IMG/VR virus record: IMGVR_UViG_3300037628_000094
Location: 1 to 37,779 of that record
Reading direction: 5' to 3' (one strand)
Source: a virus
DNA length: 37,779 nucleotides
Shown: positions 17,721 through 26,662 of the stretch, one piece after another
How the letters are laid out: the number at the start of each line of letters is the position of its first letter
Numbering within the stretch: position 1 is the first letter of the stretch
Notes under the pieces: generated by a model
Databases searched by the model: none
Seen by the model: only the letters and a program-made list of their open reading frames with translations
Told to the model about the DNA's origin: nothing
Made by a program: the position numbers and the translations under genes

Positions 17721-18029
17721 GTGGATAAACTTCCCGTGCAGAAAAAGTTTGAGTCAGGAGAGGCAGAGGAAAAGAAATGGCCTGGATGGTTTGAGAGAGT
17801 GCTTTTGTGGCTCGAAAAGGAAAACTTTTACAAGATATCCAAGCGGATAAACTTTTTACTAAGCAGGGTAAATAATAATAAACTGGAAATAGTAGCAGAT
17901 GGGAATACAGGCGAAGGCCAAGATGGCAACTGGAAACTTACAACTGACGCCAGTGGAAACTTAATAATACAGGAAAATATATCAGGGACATGGACAGATT
18001 CAGGATGGAAATTAAAAAGATCGCCATAA
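17721..18029 (+). CDS. small tail-region protein (GTG start)
   Basis: A 102-residue protein. The GTG at 17721 is chosen because AAGGAAGG lies about ten bases before it; an ATG at 17719 is in another frame that closes after about 43 codons. The N-terminal half is basic, Trp-rich and helical (EEKKWPGWFERVLLWLEKEN). The C-terminal half looks like a short beta module (DGNWKLTTDASGNLIIQ) seen in fibre proteins. It overlaps the next gene by 40 bases. Function is unknown. Confidence 0.55.
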   Translation: MDKLPVQKKFESGEAEEKKWPGWFERVLLWLEKENFYKISKRINFLLSRVNNNKLEIVADGNTGEGQDGNWKLTTDASGNLIIQENISGTWTDSGWKLKRSP

Positions 18030-20434
18030 TATTAATGTTGCTTTGCAGACTTTGTTTCGGCCTGTCAGAAATAGAGCATGGCGCAGATGTGAATATGACT
18101 GCTGATGGTGCGCAGTTGATATTTCACAATAACTCCTTCTTGGTATCGTTAGCAGCCCCAAGTGGTCTATCTGAAAACACGCCAATTAAATTACCACTAA
18201 CTGATGGTAGTGCAAGCCAAGTATTATTCACTGATGGGTCTAATCAATGGGGTTGGACAGATGTAAACGCAGTAGCAGGAACGCACAGTATATTGTCGGT
18301 AACTCACGACGACACAACACCTTCAGTGGTTTCGCAAGGTTCTATACTGGTTGGCGATGGTACTCCTAAGTGGATTGAACGTGTATTAGGCACAACTAAT
18401 AAATTCCTAATGAGCGATGGTTCTGATGCTGACTGGTCATTCATTGACATATCAGACAGTACGAACCTGTCTGTAAATACGGCGCATTTCAAACTCACTG
18501 ATGACGAGATAGACTTCTCAGATTTTCAAGAAGAGAACATCCACGTATGGCAGGGATCGTTCAATGAACAGATAGACTTTACTATTACCGAAGCAGGAGG
18601 AACGGTAACGGGAAACTTGGAGAAAGAAGGCGGTGGTGATCTCACAATGTTCTTCTCCGACGAGTACACCGTTCTTGACTGTACTGCCCCGTTATGTACT
18701 GTAGATTTAACAGCCCTCGTCGGGACAGATACGGCTCCTGCGGAGGCTTTTATTTATATCCTGCAAAGCGATAAAATATTAAGAGCGGCTAGTTCATGGC
18801 CTGCCGAGAACTTAGAACATATAAGAGTAGCCAAAGCCATACTCCAAAGCGCAGTTACTACCGGCACGGACGGAGCTTTAGGTAATAGGAACTGGAATGA
18901 CTTTGCTTTTGGCATCACCGATCCAAGGGGGCACGGCCTTCACATGGCCCAGAGGATAAGGGCGGAACATGCCAAGTGGCTATCGGGCGTAGCGCTTACG
19001 GTGACAGGCAGTGGAACATCTACTATAACACTAGACACTTCGGCAGGCGAAGTTTACCAGTTGCATTTACAGGCATTTCCAACTATTGATATGGCGGGCG
19101 CTGACGATATACATTTAGTGAATCTTTCGGGAAGTGAGTATTCAACATCGGTCAATATGGTGGCTGACATAACGACATTAGCTGACGGTAGTACGCCGTT
19201 GGCGAATAACAAGTATTTCAACATTGTAGTATGGGGCGTACAAAACAGGAGCGGGGAAACTTCCCACTTGCTCTGTAATCTGCCAACCGGCCAATACAAT
19301 ACATCCCTTGGCGGCACTACCGACCCTACAAAGTTCTCGGTCCATACCATACCATCCGGTTTCGTTGGAACAGGATTTCTCATAGCAGAACTTACTTTCC
19401 AACTCACTGGCGGGGGTACTACGTGGACGCTGATACAGAATAAGGACTTATTAGGACAAACCCCAACTCTCGTTCCAGGCGGTGGGACGACATCTAATAT
19501 TACTATATTCTCCGATAGCGAACTTGAGTTATTCGATAACGGCGACGCTACTAAAAGAATGAACTTTCAGCTTTCCAGCATAACAACTGGCAACACAAGA
19601 ACAATCACAATGGCTGACAGGGATTTGGATTTAGACTCTCCTACCTTTACATCGTCAACCATGATAGGCGATATGTCAGCCGATACCTTCACTCACACAG
19701 GCAGCACGCAGGATTATATCTTTGAAGATAGACTAGACGCTTTGGCCATTCAGTGTCAGACATCTGCCGATAACAGTACGATTGAACTTTATACCGCTGA
19801 CGGCGATGGTACTGACAATGCCCAGATTCATCTTTACGCAATGGGCACGCCTGGCGACGTAAATAACAGGGAGAGATTGTTATTACAGCAAATGCCCGCC
19901 ACGTCTGACATCTGGACAGAAGAAGCCGGAACAGGGGTAACAACTGACTTAAGGTTATATACTGAGGGCAGTACCGGCCAATTAACTCTTGAAAACGGTG
20001 GCGATGTAATTATGTCTACGACTTACCAGAATGCGGTAGGTGGTACTAATCACGCTTTGTTTATTGATAACACCGGCCTTATCGGCGAAGATCCATCAGC
20101 CGCGAGGTTTAAAGAAAATATAAGGGACTATGATTATACTAACGTCATTAATAATTTAAGGGTGGTCAAGTATGACCGTAAAGACGGTTCTACTATTGGC
20201 CGAGTTGGGTTGATCGCAGACGAGGTTGCGCTGATACTTCCGGAAATTGTCAGCTTTGAAAGAATACCCATCAGGGAAGATATTTACCGAGAATCTATCG
20301 ACTGTAATGTTAGTGAGATAGTTGGTTACACGCAAACGGAGATACCATTCGCAATAGATACCATAAAACTAATTCCTTACATGATCAAGGAAATACAGGA
20401 ACTAAGAAAAGAAATTGATGAACTAAAGAAATAA
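17990..20434 (+). CDS. exported tail fibre with C-terminal peptidase S74 chaperone domain
   Basis: An 814-residue fibre. The N-terminus has a signal-like segment (IKKIAIILMLLCRLCFG). The start could be ATG 17990 or ATG 18005, the second giving a more normal leader. The middle is beta-rich and resembles fibre shafts. The last 120 residues match the intramolecular chaperone domain of peptidase S74: the catalytic Ser and Lys lie in DPSAARFKENI (about residue 700), then GRVGLIADEVALILPEIV, and a final coiled coil (IKEIQELRKEIDELKK). This domain trimerises the fibre and then cuts itself off. Confidence 0.75.
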   Translation: MDRFRMEIKKIAIILMLLCRLCFGLSEIEHGADVNMTADGAQLIFHNNSFLVSLAAPSGLSENTPIKLPLTDGSASQVLFTDGSNQWGWTDVNAVAGTHSILSVTHDDTTPSVVSQGSILVGDGTPKWIERVLGTTNKFLMSDGSDADWSFIDISDSTNLSVNTAHFKLTDDEIDFSDFQEENIHVWQGSFNEQIDFTITEAGGTVTGNLEKEGGGDLTMFFSDEYTVLDCTAPLCTVDLTALVGTDTAPAEAFIYILQSDKILRAASSWPAENLEHIRVAKAILQSAVTTGTDGALGNRNWNDFAFGITDPRGHGLHMAQRIRAEHAKWLSGVALTVTGSGTSTITLDTSAGEVYQLHLQAFPTIDMAGADDIHLVNLSGSEYSTSVNMVADITTLADGSTPLANNKYFNIVVWGVQNRSGETSHLLCNLPTGQYNTSLGGTTDPTKFSVHTIPSGFVGTGFLIAELTFQLTGGGTTWTLIQNKDLLGQTPTLVPGGGTTSNITIFSDSELELFDNGDATKRMNFQLSSITTGNTRTITMADRDLDLDSPTFTSSTMIGDMSADTFTHTGSTQDYIFEDRLDALAIQCQTSADNSTIELYTADGDGTDNAQIHLYAMGTPGDVNNRERLLLQQMPATSDIWTEEAGTGVTTDLRLYTEGSTGQLTLENGGDVIMSTTYQNAVGGTNHALFIDNTGLIGEDPSAARFKENIRDYDYTNVINNLRVVKYDRKDGSTIGRVGLIADEVALILPEIVSFERIPIREDIYRESIDCNVSEIVGYTQTEIPFAIDTIKLIPYMIKEIQELRKEIDELKK

Positions 20435-20446
20435 TGGAGTAAAATT

Positions 20447-21400
20447 ATGAAAATAAGACATGAACTACCAGGCGTATTTGAATTTAATGTCAACGAAGCC
20501 TTTGACGGCGTGCTTCACAAAAGGTCGCCCGGAACTAGGTTTATAAGCTTTGACTTTGTAGGGGACGTACTAGGTTCAACAGGATTATTTGACCCGCAAG
20601 GCGGGGGTGTTACGCAGGCCCCAACGCTTGGCCCTTTACAGCAAGACCTTCTCGACCAGATAACCCAGCAACTCCTAAACCAGTTCCAAGGAGGCCAATT
20701 ACAGGGCGTAACTCCGTTTCAGGGCCAGAGAGTAGCAGGCATATCCCCGCTCCAGCAGCAGGGATTCAACTTTGCGGGTGGATTAGGTTTTGACCCATCA
20801 CAAGGACAGGGCTTCTTAGATACCTCACAGCAAGCATTACAGCAGGGATTGCAACCGATAGACACCCAAGCCATAGCTCAGGCATTCGAGCCGTCCCGTC
20901 AGCAGGCACTTAGCACGTTCCAACGGGATATAGTACCAAACATCACTGAGAGATTCGGAGCTACTAGCGGGGCTAGTGGGGCCCTTAACAGGGCCTTTGC
21001 AGAGGCAGGTAGAGACTTGTCTTTAGGGCTATCCGCCCAGCAAGCTCCGTTCGTAGGACAGGCGATACTAAACGCCCCAGGCCAGCAGTTTGCAGGGGCG
21101 CAACTAGGAGGTCAACTAGCGGGAATACCAGGGCAATTAGCGGGCCAAGGGTTAGGCTTTGCTGGTGGATTAGCAGGGCTAGGCGCCCAGCAGAGAGGCA
21201 TCCAGCAGCAGCAGCTAGGAGCAGAACAGCAGCGGTTCCAAGAGGCTCAACCGTTTAATAACCCATTCTTAGCTCAGTTCTTAGGGACAGGACTAGGAAC
21301 GAGAGGATTTGAGAATATAATTGAACCATTAACGCCGAGCATAGCCGCTCAACTAGCAGCATTAGGTCAAGCGGCAGCGGGCTTTGCAGCCGCAGGATAG
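20447..21400 (+). CDS. putative internal virion / ejection protein (Gln/Gly-rich)
   Basis: A 317-residue low-complexity protein very rich in Gln, Gly, Ala and Leu, with predicted amphipathic helices (for example LQQDLLDQITQQLLNQFQGG). Similar composition marks podovirus ejection proteins that leave the head with the DNA and form a channel in the cell envelope. It is the first of three such genes in a row, the usual number in P22- and T7-like phages. No specific family is recognised. Confidence 0.55.
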   Translation: MKIRHELPGVFEFNVNEAFDGVLHKRSPGTRFISFDFVGDVLGSTGLFDPQGGGVTQAPTLGPLQQDLLDQITQQLLNQFQGGQLQGVTPFQGQRVAGISPLQQQGFNFAGGLGFDPSQGQGFLDTSQQALQQGLQPIDTQAIAQAFEPSRQQALSTFQRDIVPNITERFGATSGASGALNRAFAEAGRDLSLGLSAQQAPFVGQAILNAPGQQFAGAQLGGQLAGIPGQLAGQGLGFAGGLAGLGAQQRGIQQQQLGAEQQRFQEAQPFNNPFLAQFLGTGLGTRGFENIIEPLTPSIAAQLAALGQAAAGFAAAG

Positions 21401-21410
21401 GAGTAATATC

Positions 21411-22706
21411 ATGGCAGTACAAAGAGGATTTGTTGATACCCTGGCTGGCTTTAATCAGTCGACTAGCAATATAATCAATATACTACTGGCGAAGCGTGAA
21501 AGAGATCGGCTCGAAGCGTTAAGGCTTGAAGGTCGGCAGAACGTAGCCGCTGATGTTCGGGCTCTCCAGCAGTTCCAGCAACAGAAACAGGCGTTCAGTG
21601 GCCAACAAGTGAACATAGGCCAACCACAACTAGGGACTCTAGGCCAGCCTGGACCGTCCTTTGCGCCGACAGGACCAGCATTCAATCCACGACCTCAGTT
21701 CCCGCAGTTACAGAGCCAGGCAGGCCAGCAGGCGACTATAGCTGGTCAGTTGCAACAGCAGTTCGGTGATCCTTTTGGCGTAGAGAGGGCAAGGGCTGGA
21801 TTGTTCAGGGCACAGGCAGTAGGTGAATCTGTGGGCGATGATGTATCTCAAATCACCCATACTATCGTTGACCCAAACAACCCAAGATCGGCAAGACTGG
21901 TAAGGGATTCGTTTGATAAGAAAACTGGGGCGTTTTTAAATAGAGTTGACGTAGGCAAGGCCGTACCAGCAGCAAGGGTTGGTGGGGTTGACCCTTCGTT
22001 TGGAGCGCCATCGGCAACAGCGTCAAAGGAACTGACTGATTTAATAGGCTTATCAAGGGTGCTTGACGGCTTTGAATCTGAATTTGGAAGGCCAGGTAGT
22101 GACTTAGCTGACGTTAGTGGCTTTGCGCAAAACATCGGTGCAGCCATAGGAGAATTCACTGGCATAAAAAAGGAAACACCCTTCATTGGTAGCATTGCTA
22201 ACTTCTTTGGGGCTACTACTCCAAACAAAAAACAGATAGCCTTTAGGCAGACTGTTAAAGATTTGGCAGATAGGGTATTGAGGGCTAGGTCTGGCGCGCA
22301 AATTAACGAACAGGAGTTTAGGCGCATGATGTCGTTCCTGCCAAACCTTAAACTTTCAGACGAGGCTAATGCTGGCAGAATCGCGGGCTTCAATGCTTCA
22401 CTGAAAGAAATAATAGGTATCAAGCAAGGTGCATTAGCTGAAACTGGCAAGATACCAATAACAGGAAATCCTGTCTCGCCAGCGGATATTCAAATTGCGC
22501 AAAGGTTTGGCCAGTTTAGTTCTGCCCAACAAGAAAAAGTAATGGAAGGTTGGCGAAGAAATTTAACTGGCAAGCAGATACTTGACGCTGTTAGAAGTGG
22601 CAAAGACTTGCCGGTTGGAAATGCAACTCCATCCCTCCAATCACGTGAGGAATTAACGCCTGCGGACTTAGACAACCTTACCATAGAACAATTACAAGGA
22701 CTATAA
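21411..22706 (+). CDS. putative internal virion / ejection protein
   Basis: A 431-residue protein starting at ATG 21411 after AGGAG; an upstream in-frame TTG at 21384 lies inside the preceding gene and lacks a site. Residues 20-70 form a helix rich in Arg, Glu and Gln. Residues 70-120 are Gln/Pro/Gly-rich and disordered, and the rest is helical. The position between two similar genes supports a role in DNA ejection. No enzyme motif is visible. Confidence 0.55.
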   Translation: MAVQRGFVDTLAGFNQSTSNIINILLAKRERDRLEALRLEGRQNVAADVRALQQFQQQKQAFSGQQVNIGQPQLGTLGQPGPSFAPTGPAFNPRPQFPQLQSQAGQQATIAGQLQQQFGDPFGVERARAGLFRAQAVGESVGDDVSQITHTIVDPNNPRSARLVRDSFDKKTGAFLNRVDVGKAVPAARVGGVDPSFGAPSATASKELTDLIGLSRVLDGFESEFGRPGSDLADVSGFAQNIGAAIGEFTGIKKETPFIGSIANFFGATTPNKKQIAFRQTVKDLADRVLRARSGAQINEQEFRRMMSFLPNLKLSDEANAGRIAGFNASLKEIIGIKQGALAETGKIPITGNPVSPADIQIAQRFGQFSSAQQEKVMEGWRRNLTGKQILDAVRSGKDLPVGNATPSLQSREELTPADLDNLTIEQLQGL

Positions 22707-22707
22707 T

Positions 22708-25149
22708 ATGCCTGTAACAGAAGAGCAAATACAAGCTGCTATAGCGAGAAGAACAACATCGGGCGTTACCGATGCTGATATCCAAGCAGCAATACAAAGG
22801 AAACAACAATCGCAATTTGGAACAGGTGACAAAGTTATTCAACCACCGTCAACTGGATTAAGCGAAACTGCTAGGACGGGGATAGAAACCCAGTTCAGGC
22901 AATCACGATTATTACCGGAACGTGCAACGGAATTAATACAGCAACTAGGCGGTAGATTCCCGTCAACACAAGAAGAGCAACTTCAAAAACAAGTGTTCCA
23001 GCCAAGGGTGACTAGTATTCAAGCTCCCCGATCACGGCAGAGGCAAGAGGCATTTGACGAACTTAAGCAGTTTGGTTTTTCGGAAGATCGGATTAGGGGT
23101 GCGTTGGCATTTGAACAGGCAACAAAAGAACCCAGCCCACTACCAGCGGCAGGAGCGGCGGCATTGACATCTATAGGAGTAGGAGCTTTATTGCCAGTGC
23201 CAGAGGAGCTTGCAACAGTCCCAGCAGCGGCATTTACAGCTTTCAGGGCGGCATTGCCAGCAACAGCAGCAACGGGGGCTAGGGCAATACAAGCTGGCTT
23301 TGACCCTATCCTTGATTTGGAAGCAAAGGATCTACTCAAGACTTTCAAAAGAGAATTTGGTACAGAGTTATTGCTAGGTGAAGTTCCAGGCCTGCTTGGT
23401 CGAAAAGTCTTTGGCGGTCTCAAAAGAAGTGCTACTCCAAGGGCGGCTATATTGCAGGAGAAATTACAAGCTGCCACGGTAAAGCGTCTGCAAAGAGAAG
23501 GTGTTGAAAATGTTCCGGCAGGATTCACTAGGGGCGCATTTAAGTTCAAGCCCAAAGAGGTAGGATTTCTCCCCGCTGATTTAATTCAAGACAAAACTTT
23601 GGGATTAGCACAGGAAATCACAGAGACTGGATTGCTTGCATCTGAGCGAATAGCTGAAACCAGAAGGCTGTCACGGCTAGGGGGATTGCAGATTGCAGAT
23701 GACTTGGCAGACAGTGTAGTTGCTGGAGCATCCAGACAATCTATTGATGACGTTGTAAATGTAGCTGTAGATTCTATAGCAGGACAGGAACAACTTTTCA
23801 AAGCAACAGGGTCTAAGCTTTTCAAGAACATAGACGAGATTACAGAAGTAACCGAAACATTCCCCCTAACGCAATCAGTGGCGTCGAACATATTAGATGA
23901 ATCTGGGAGACCTTTAACTAGAAACGTCACAAGGCAAATGACGTTACAGGAACTTGTAAACGTACAGGGCGAGGCTGGTACTGGAGCGATAATTCAGAAA
24001 TTAGGAAGAGAAGGTAAGTTAGTTGATATAAGGTCTTATAAAAAAATAGCCCAAGATGAGATAGCAAGATTACAGCGAACCGCAGGGGCAGGGACAACTC
24101 CTGAAATACCTTCTTTTCTCAAACGAGCAGCCGGTCTCGAAGGTTTTCAAGGTGGTCCAAATCTAGGTGATTTTGTAACGTATGAAACGGCTCAGGATTT
24201 ACGATCTGCAAGCCTGTCCGATGTTAGGAGATTTGGCTCCCAAGTTAAAATTGACCAGCAGGCTTTTGGAATATCCAAGCGTTTCGCAAAGACAATGAAC
24301 ACTTCAATACAGTCATCTGCAAAAAGACTGGGGCCAGAAGCATCTGAGGCGTTTGAAGTTGCTAATAAGTTCTGGCGAGAAGGTCGTACAAGGTTTGGGA
24401 AGAGAGTAGTTCGCAGGCTGATGACTAACGAGGATGCCAGAGTAGGACTAGCTCAAAGCATATTCAAGCCAAGAAACGTGACTCAGATTAATGCGGTAAA
24501 GGAAGCTATGGGGCCTGATGCTTTTAATAAGTTAAAGGGTGCATGGCTTCAGGGGTTGGTTGACGCAGCGCAACAGCCAGATGCACTGGCTACGGCGACT
24601 GGTAAGGGATTGCCTTTAGGGACAAAAATATTAAAAGGTTTTAACGCATTAGACGATAATGCCGGGACATTGGGCAAACTCTTCACAAAGAAACAAATCG
24701 AGACATTTCGTGACGGAGCAAGAATACTTGCATTGCTAGAGAGGCCCGCCGAGAAAACCGCCGCCGGGGCATTGCGAATTGTCCAAGTAGGAGCCGGTGT
24801 GGCGGCATTGGGCATTGCGGCTTCGCCATTGACAGGAGAGTCCGATTTAGCAAGGGCTGGGTTGGGTGTGGTTGGATTGACGTTAATAAGCCCATTGGTC
24901 TTGTCGAGATTCCTGACTGACCCTAAAAAGGTTAAGCTGTTAATCGAAGGATCAAAGCCAATAGCAGAAGGAATTAGAACAGCGCCGGTTGCTACCGTAA
25001 GATTGTTGAGAGCTGTCAGGGATGAAAGAAAGGCTGTGATTAGAGAGCAGCAGCAATTAATAGATAGAATTGAAAAGGAAGATCGACTAGCGGCGATAAA
25101 GGCAAGGGAACGAGAACGTGGAGTCCGGGGGATTACACCAGGCTTATAA
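22708..25149 (+). CDS. large internal virion / ejection protein with hydrophobic segments
   Basis: An 813-residue mostly helical protein, the largest of the three ejection candidates. It begins with two short repeats (EEQIQAAIARRTTSGV and DADIQAAIQRKQQS). Ala-rich hydrophobic segments lie at about residues 146-192 and 688-735 (IVQVGAGVAALGIAASPL and GVVGLTLISPLVLSRFL), which could insert in the host membrane during DNA entry. No lytic transglycosylase motif was found. The C-terminus is a charged helix. Confidence 0.6.
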   Translation: MPVTEEQIQAAIARRTTSGVTDADIQAAIQRKQQSQFGTGDKVIQPPSTGLSETARTGIETQFRQSRLLPERATELIQQLGGRFPSTQEEQLQKQVFQPRVTSIQAPRSRQRQEAFDELKQFGFSEDRIRGALAFEQATKEPSPLPAAGAAALTSIGVGALLPVPEELATVPAAAFTAFRAALPATAATGARAIQAGFDPILDLEAKDLLKTFKREFGTELLLGEVPGLLGRKVFGGLKRSATPRAAILQEKLQAATVKRLQREGVENVPAGFTRGAFKFKPKEVGFLPADLIQDKTLGLAQEITETGLLASERIAETRRLSRLGGLQIADDLADSVVAGASRQSIDDVVNVAVDSIAGQEQLFKATGSKLFKNIDEITEVTETFPLTQSVASNILDESGRPLTRNVTRQMTLQELVNVQGEAGTGAIIQKLGREGKLVDIRSYKKIAQDEIARLQRTAGAGTTPEIPSFLKRAAGLEGFQGGPNLGDFVTYETAQDLRSASLSDVRRFGSQVKIDQQAFGISKRFAKTMNTSIQSSAKRLGPEASEAFEVANKFWREGRTRFGKRVVRRLMTNEDARVGLAQSIFKPRNVTQINAVKEAMGPDAFNKLKGAWLQGLVDAAQQPDALATATGKGLPLGTKILKGFNALDDNAGTLGKLFTKKQIETFRDGARILALLERPAEKTAAGALRIVQVGAGVAALGIAASPLTGESDLARAGLGVVGLTLISPLVLSRFLTDPKKVKLLIEGSKPIAEGIRTAPVATVRLLRAVRDERKAVIREQQQLIDRIEKEDRLAAIKARERERGVRGITPGL

Positions 25150-25163
25150 GAAAGGAACTAAGC

Positions 25164-25454
25164 ATGGCAGAAGCAAAGCGGAATTTAATAGTTGTAGGAT
25201 GTGCGATAGTGGGATGCGTTGTGACGCTGTTGACTTGTGGCGTGCTTATAGGCAATATACAGGGAGAAGTGCGGGGTATATCAGGCGCTATAACCAATCT
25301 TCAGGCAGATGTTAAGACTATAACTACAGCCCAGACGGACATGAAATCAAAACAGGCGTATCTTGAGGGTGTAGTAAGTACAAAGCTCGACACCATACAA
25401 ACAGGTGTGGCTAATTTAGAGAAACAAGTAGACGATCTAGTAAGGGTAAACTAA
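25164..25454 (+). CDS. small membrane protein with coiled coil (holin- or spanin-like)
   Basis: A 96-residue protein with a single N-terminal membrane segment (residues 8-29, LIVVGCAIVGCVVTLLTCGVL) and a coiled-coil remainder rich in Thr, Gln and Leu. The topology matches class III-like holins or small virion membrane proteins. The endolysin is not adjacent (it is at 29478), so the lysis role is uncertain. AAAGGAAC precedes the ATG, and its TAA overlaps the next ATG. Confidence 0.55.
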   Translation: MAEAKRNLIVVGCAIVGCVVTLLTCGVLIGNIQGEVRGISGAITNLQADVKTITTAQTDMKSKQAYLEGVVSTKLDTIQTGVANLEKQVDDLVRVN

Positions 25455-25597
25455 TGGCAAAAGTGAGAGTAACGATAAAGAAGAAAAACGGTGTAACGAC
25501 GAAAACTAAAAGAACCGCAACTAAGAAAATAAAGGTTGTAACTAAGACGAAGAACGGGGTAAAGAAAAGGACCAAGACAATAGTTAGGAAAAAATGA
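25454..25597 (+). CDS. 47-residue lysine-rich protein with an internal repeat
   Basis: The protein is about 40 percent Lys and also rich in Thr and Val. It contains two similar halves: VTIKKKNGVTTKTKR and VVTKTKNGVKKRTK. It overlaps the upstream stop (TAATG) and the downstream start (ATGA), so it is coupled on both sides. A histone-like or DNA-condensing virion peptide is possible, but function is unknown. Confidence 0.55.
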   Translation: MAKVRVTIKKKNGVTTKTKRTATKKIKVVTKTKNGVKKRTKTIVRKK

Positions 25598-25758
25598 ACT
25601 GTGATAACTGTAAGCGGGTTAAGAACTTAGAGAAGCAGCTTGCGGAGAATCAGGATTATATCAAAAAGGAGATGTGTATGAGTGGTCTAAAGCAGGTGGT
25701 AGTCAGCGTAGTAATACTCCTGACGATAGCTTTAGTGTTAATTATGATTTACAAATGA
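25594..25758 (+). CDS. 54-residue membrane protein with possible internal start
   Basis: The N-terminal 28 residues are soluble with a CDNC pair (residues 3-6). Residues 33-53 (KQVVVSVVILLTIALVLIMI) are a membrane segment. Inside the gene, AAAGGAG at 25665-25671 stands six bases before an in-frame ATG at 25678, which would give a 26-residue membrane peptide alone. Two products from one gene recall dual-start holins. The gene is the last before the late-region terminator. Confidence 0.5.
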   Translation: MNCDNCKRVKNLEKQLAENQDYIKKEMCMSGLKQVVVSVVILLTIALVLIMIYK

Positions 25759-25817
25759 GCGAGATTTGAACCGAAAATAAGATAACTTAAAGAGTTCGTA
25801 AATCTCCCTCCCTCCTG

Positions 25818-25849
25818 GCTGGCCCCTTTGCGGGGGCTGGCTTTTTATT
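25818..25849 (+). terminator. rho-independent terminator ending the late rightward genes
   Basis: GCTGGCCCC at 25818-25826 pairs with GGGGCTGGC ending at 25841 (two G-T pairs), followed by TTTTTATTT. The U-tract is on the + side only, so it stops rightward transcripts where they meet the leftward operon. The last codons of the minus-strand gene overlap its 3' end. Confidence 0.85.
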
Positions 25850-26147
25850 TCTTCTTAAATCCTACCCCGTTCTCATCGCAGGGCTCGATCTCGTAATCGT
25901 CGTGCCTAGAGGTCTTTAACTGGCCATCTACCCAATAACTGCACGTATACAGCAATATGTAACCGTCATAGACATAGTTCTCGATAAATGCCTCTATGCC
26001 TGCTAGCTTGAATATTACTCTTTGACCTATTCGGAATTTAGGGTCAAGCTCTAAGAGTTCATCATATATACGCAAGTCAGTTCCACATTGTGTACAGCAT
26101 CCTTTTTTGTTAATAGCCGCTTTCACGATAGGTTCTTTTTCATCCAT
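25845..26147 (-). CDS. hypothetical protein with a Cys pair
   Basis: A 100-residue protein, the last of the leftward operon. It has CCTQC at residues 17-21 and single Cys residues at about 69 and 89, so it may bind a metal. The C-terminal half is beta-rich (FRIGQRVIFKLAG then YVYDGYILLYTCSYWV), like a small SH3-type barrel. AAGGAG precedes the ATG on the minus strand. Function is unknown. Confidence 0.6.
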   Translation of the reverse strand: MDEKEPIVKAAINKKGCCTQCGTDLRIYDELLELDPKFRIGQRVIFKLAGIEAFIENYVYDGYILLYTCSYWVDGQLKTSRHDDYEIEPCDENGVGFKKK

Positions 26148-26196
26148 GTTCTTTCTCCTTAACTTTCCTGTATATTAAGCATTTTTCTAACTTCTT

Positions 26197-26304
26197 TTAT
26201 CCACCGACTTTAACAGGGATTATTACCCCACGCACACTAAAGGCTGAAACCAAAGGTAAAGGCCCTATATGTTCTCTGATTCGTTGCAGGTTTGTAGCCG
26301 TAGT
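26197..26304 (-). other. open frame without a start, possible frameshifted C-terminus
   Basis: Between a stop at 26305-26307 and TAA at 26197-26199 the minus strand has 35 open codons (…NLQRIREHIGPLPLVSAF…) with protein-like composition but no ATG or GTG near the beginning. It follows, in another frame, the 47-residue gene at 26265-26408 and overlaps its end. It may be the original C-terminus of that gene after a frameshift, or chance. A gap of about 50 bases without a frame lies between it and the next gene. Confidence 0.25.
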
Positions 26305-26408
26305 TTATGTCCCAGTCGGCGTGGGAGAGCTTGCGTCAGGTTAGGCGCATCGTCGGTATCTCCCGTTTCTACCTGTTTCTTCAGATTAGTTTCATTTATA
26401 GTGTTCAT
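26265..26408 (-). CDS. 47-residue hypothetical protein, possibly truncated
   Basis: It starts in an ATGA overlap with the upstream minus-strand gene and reads MNTINETNLKKQVETGDTDD, a polar helical start, then a basic C-terminus. The first 19 bases are repeated at 26825-26843 with one mismatch. It stops at 26265, but another frame remains open to 26197, so the C-terminus may be displaced by a frameshift. No family is recognised. Confidence 0.4.
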   Translation of the reverse strand: MNTINETNLKKQVETGDTDDAPNLTQALPRRLGHKLRLQTCNESENI

Positions 26409-26662
26409 TTAAGTCTTCTCTGTTTCTTTATGGCAACCTTTGGTATCGACAGCCTTCCTAGTATCTGATTATCACTGACAGTGTGGGATAAGGTGATACA
26501 GTCCTCTGTTTCGTCAATTACGAACCCCACCGATACACAGGTAACTACCCCCAATGGCTTTAAATCTTCTCTATGTATCCAGTCCTCGCACCCGCCGTGG
26601 CTATCTACCCATTCAATTTTAAAGAGTTTTTCCATTTTCTTGATCCGGTCGCATAGATCCAT
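26405..26662 (-). CDS. hypothetical protein, coupled to the CsrA-like gene
   Basis: An 85-residue protein. The start could be 26662 (after AGAAGGG) or the in-frame ATG at 26635 (MEKLFKIEWVDSHGG), which overlaps the CsrA-like gene less. The core is beta-rich (VTCVSVGFVIDETEDCITLS), and the final residues are basic. It overlaps the end of the CsrA-like gene, so translation is probably coupled. Function is unknown. Confidence 0.6.
   Translation of the reverse strand: MDLCDRIKKMEKLFKIEWVDSHGGCEDWIHREDLKPLGVVTCVSVGFVIDETEDCITLSHTVSDNQILGRLSIPKVAIKKQRRLK

Noticed and set aside
17719-17721. ATG at 17719 as start of the small tail-region gene
   Set aside because: Its frame closes after about 43 codons and gives a Cys/Arg-rich peptide; the GTG at 17721 gives the longer frame that runs to 18029.
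21848-22450. 200-codon open frame on the minus strand
   Set aside because: Antisense to an ejection-protein candidate that has a good ribosome site; no ribosome site or domain for the minus frame.
23019-23555. 178-codon open frame on the minus strand
   Set aside because: Antisense to the 813-residue protein; Ala/Ser/Pro-rich composition follows from the Ala/Gly-rich gene opposite.
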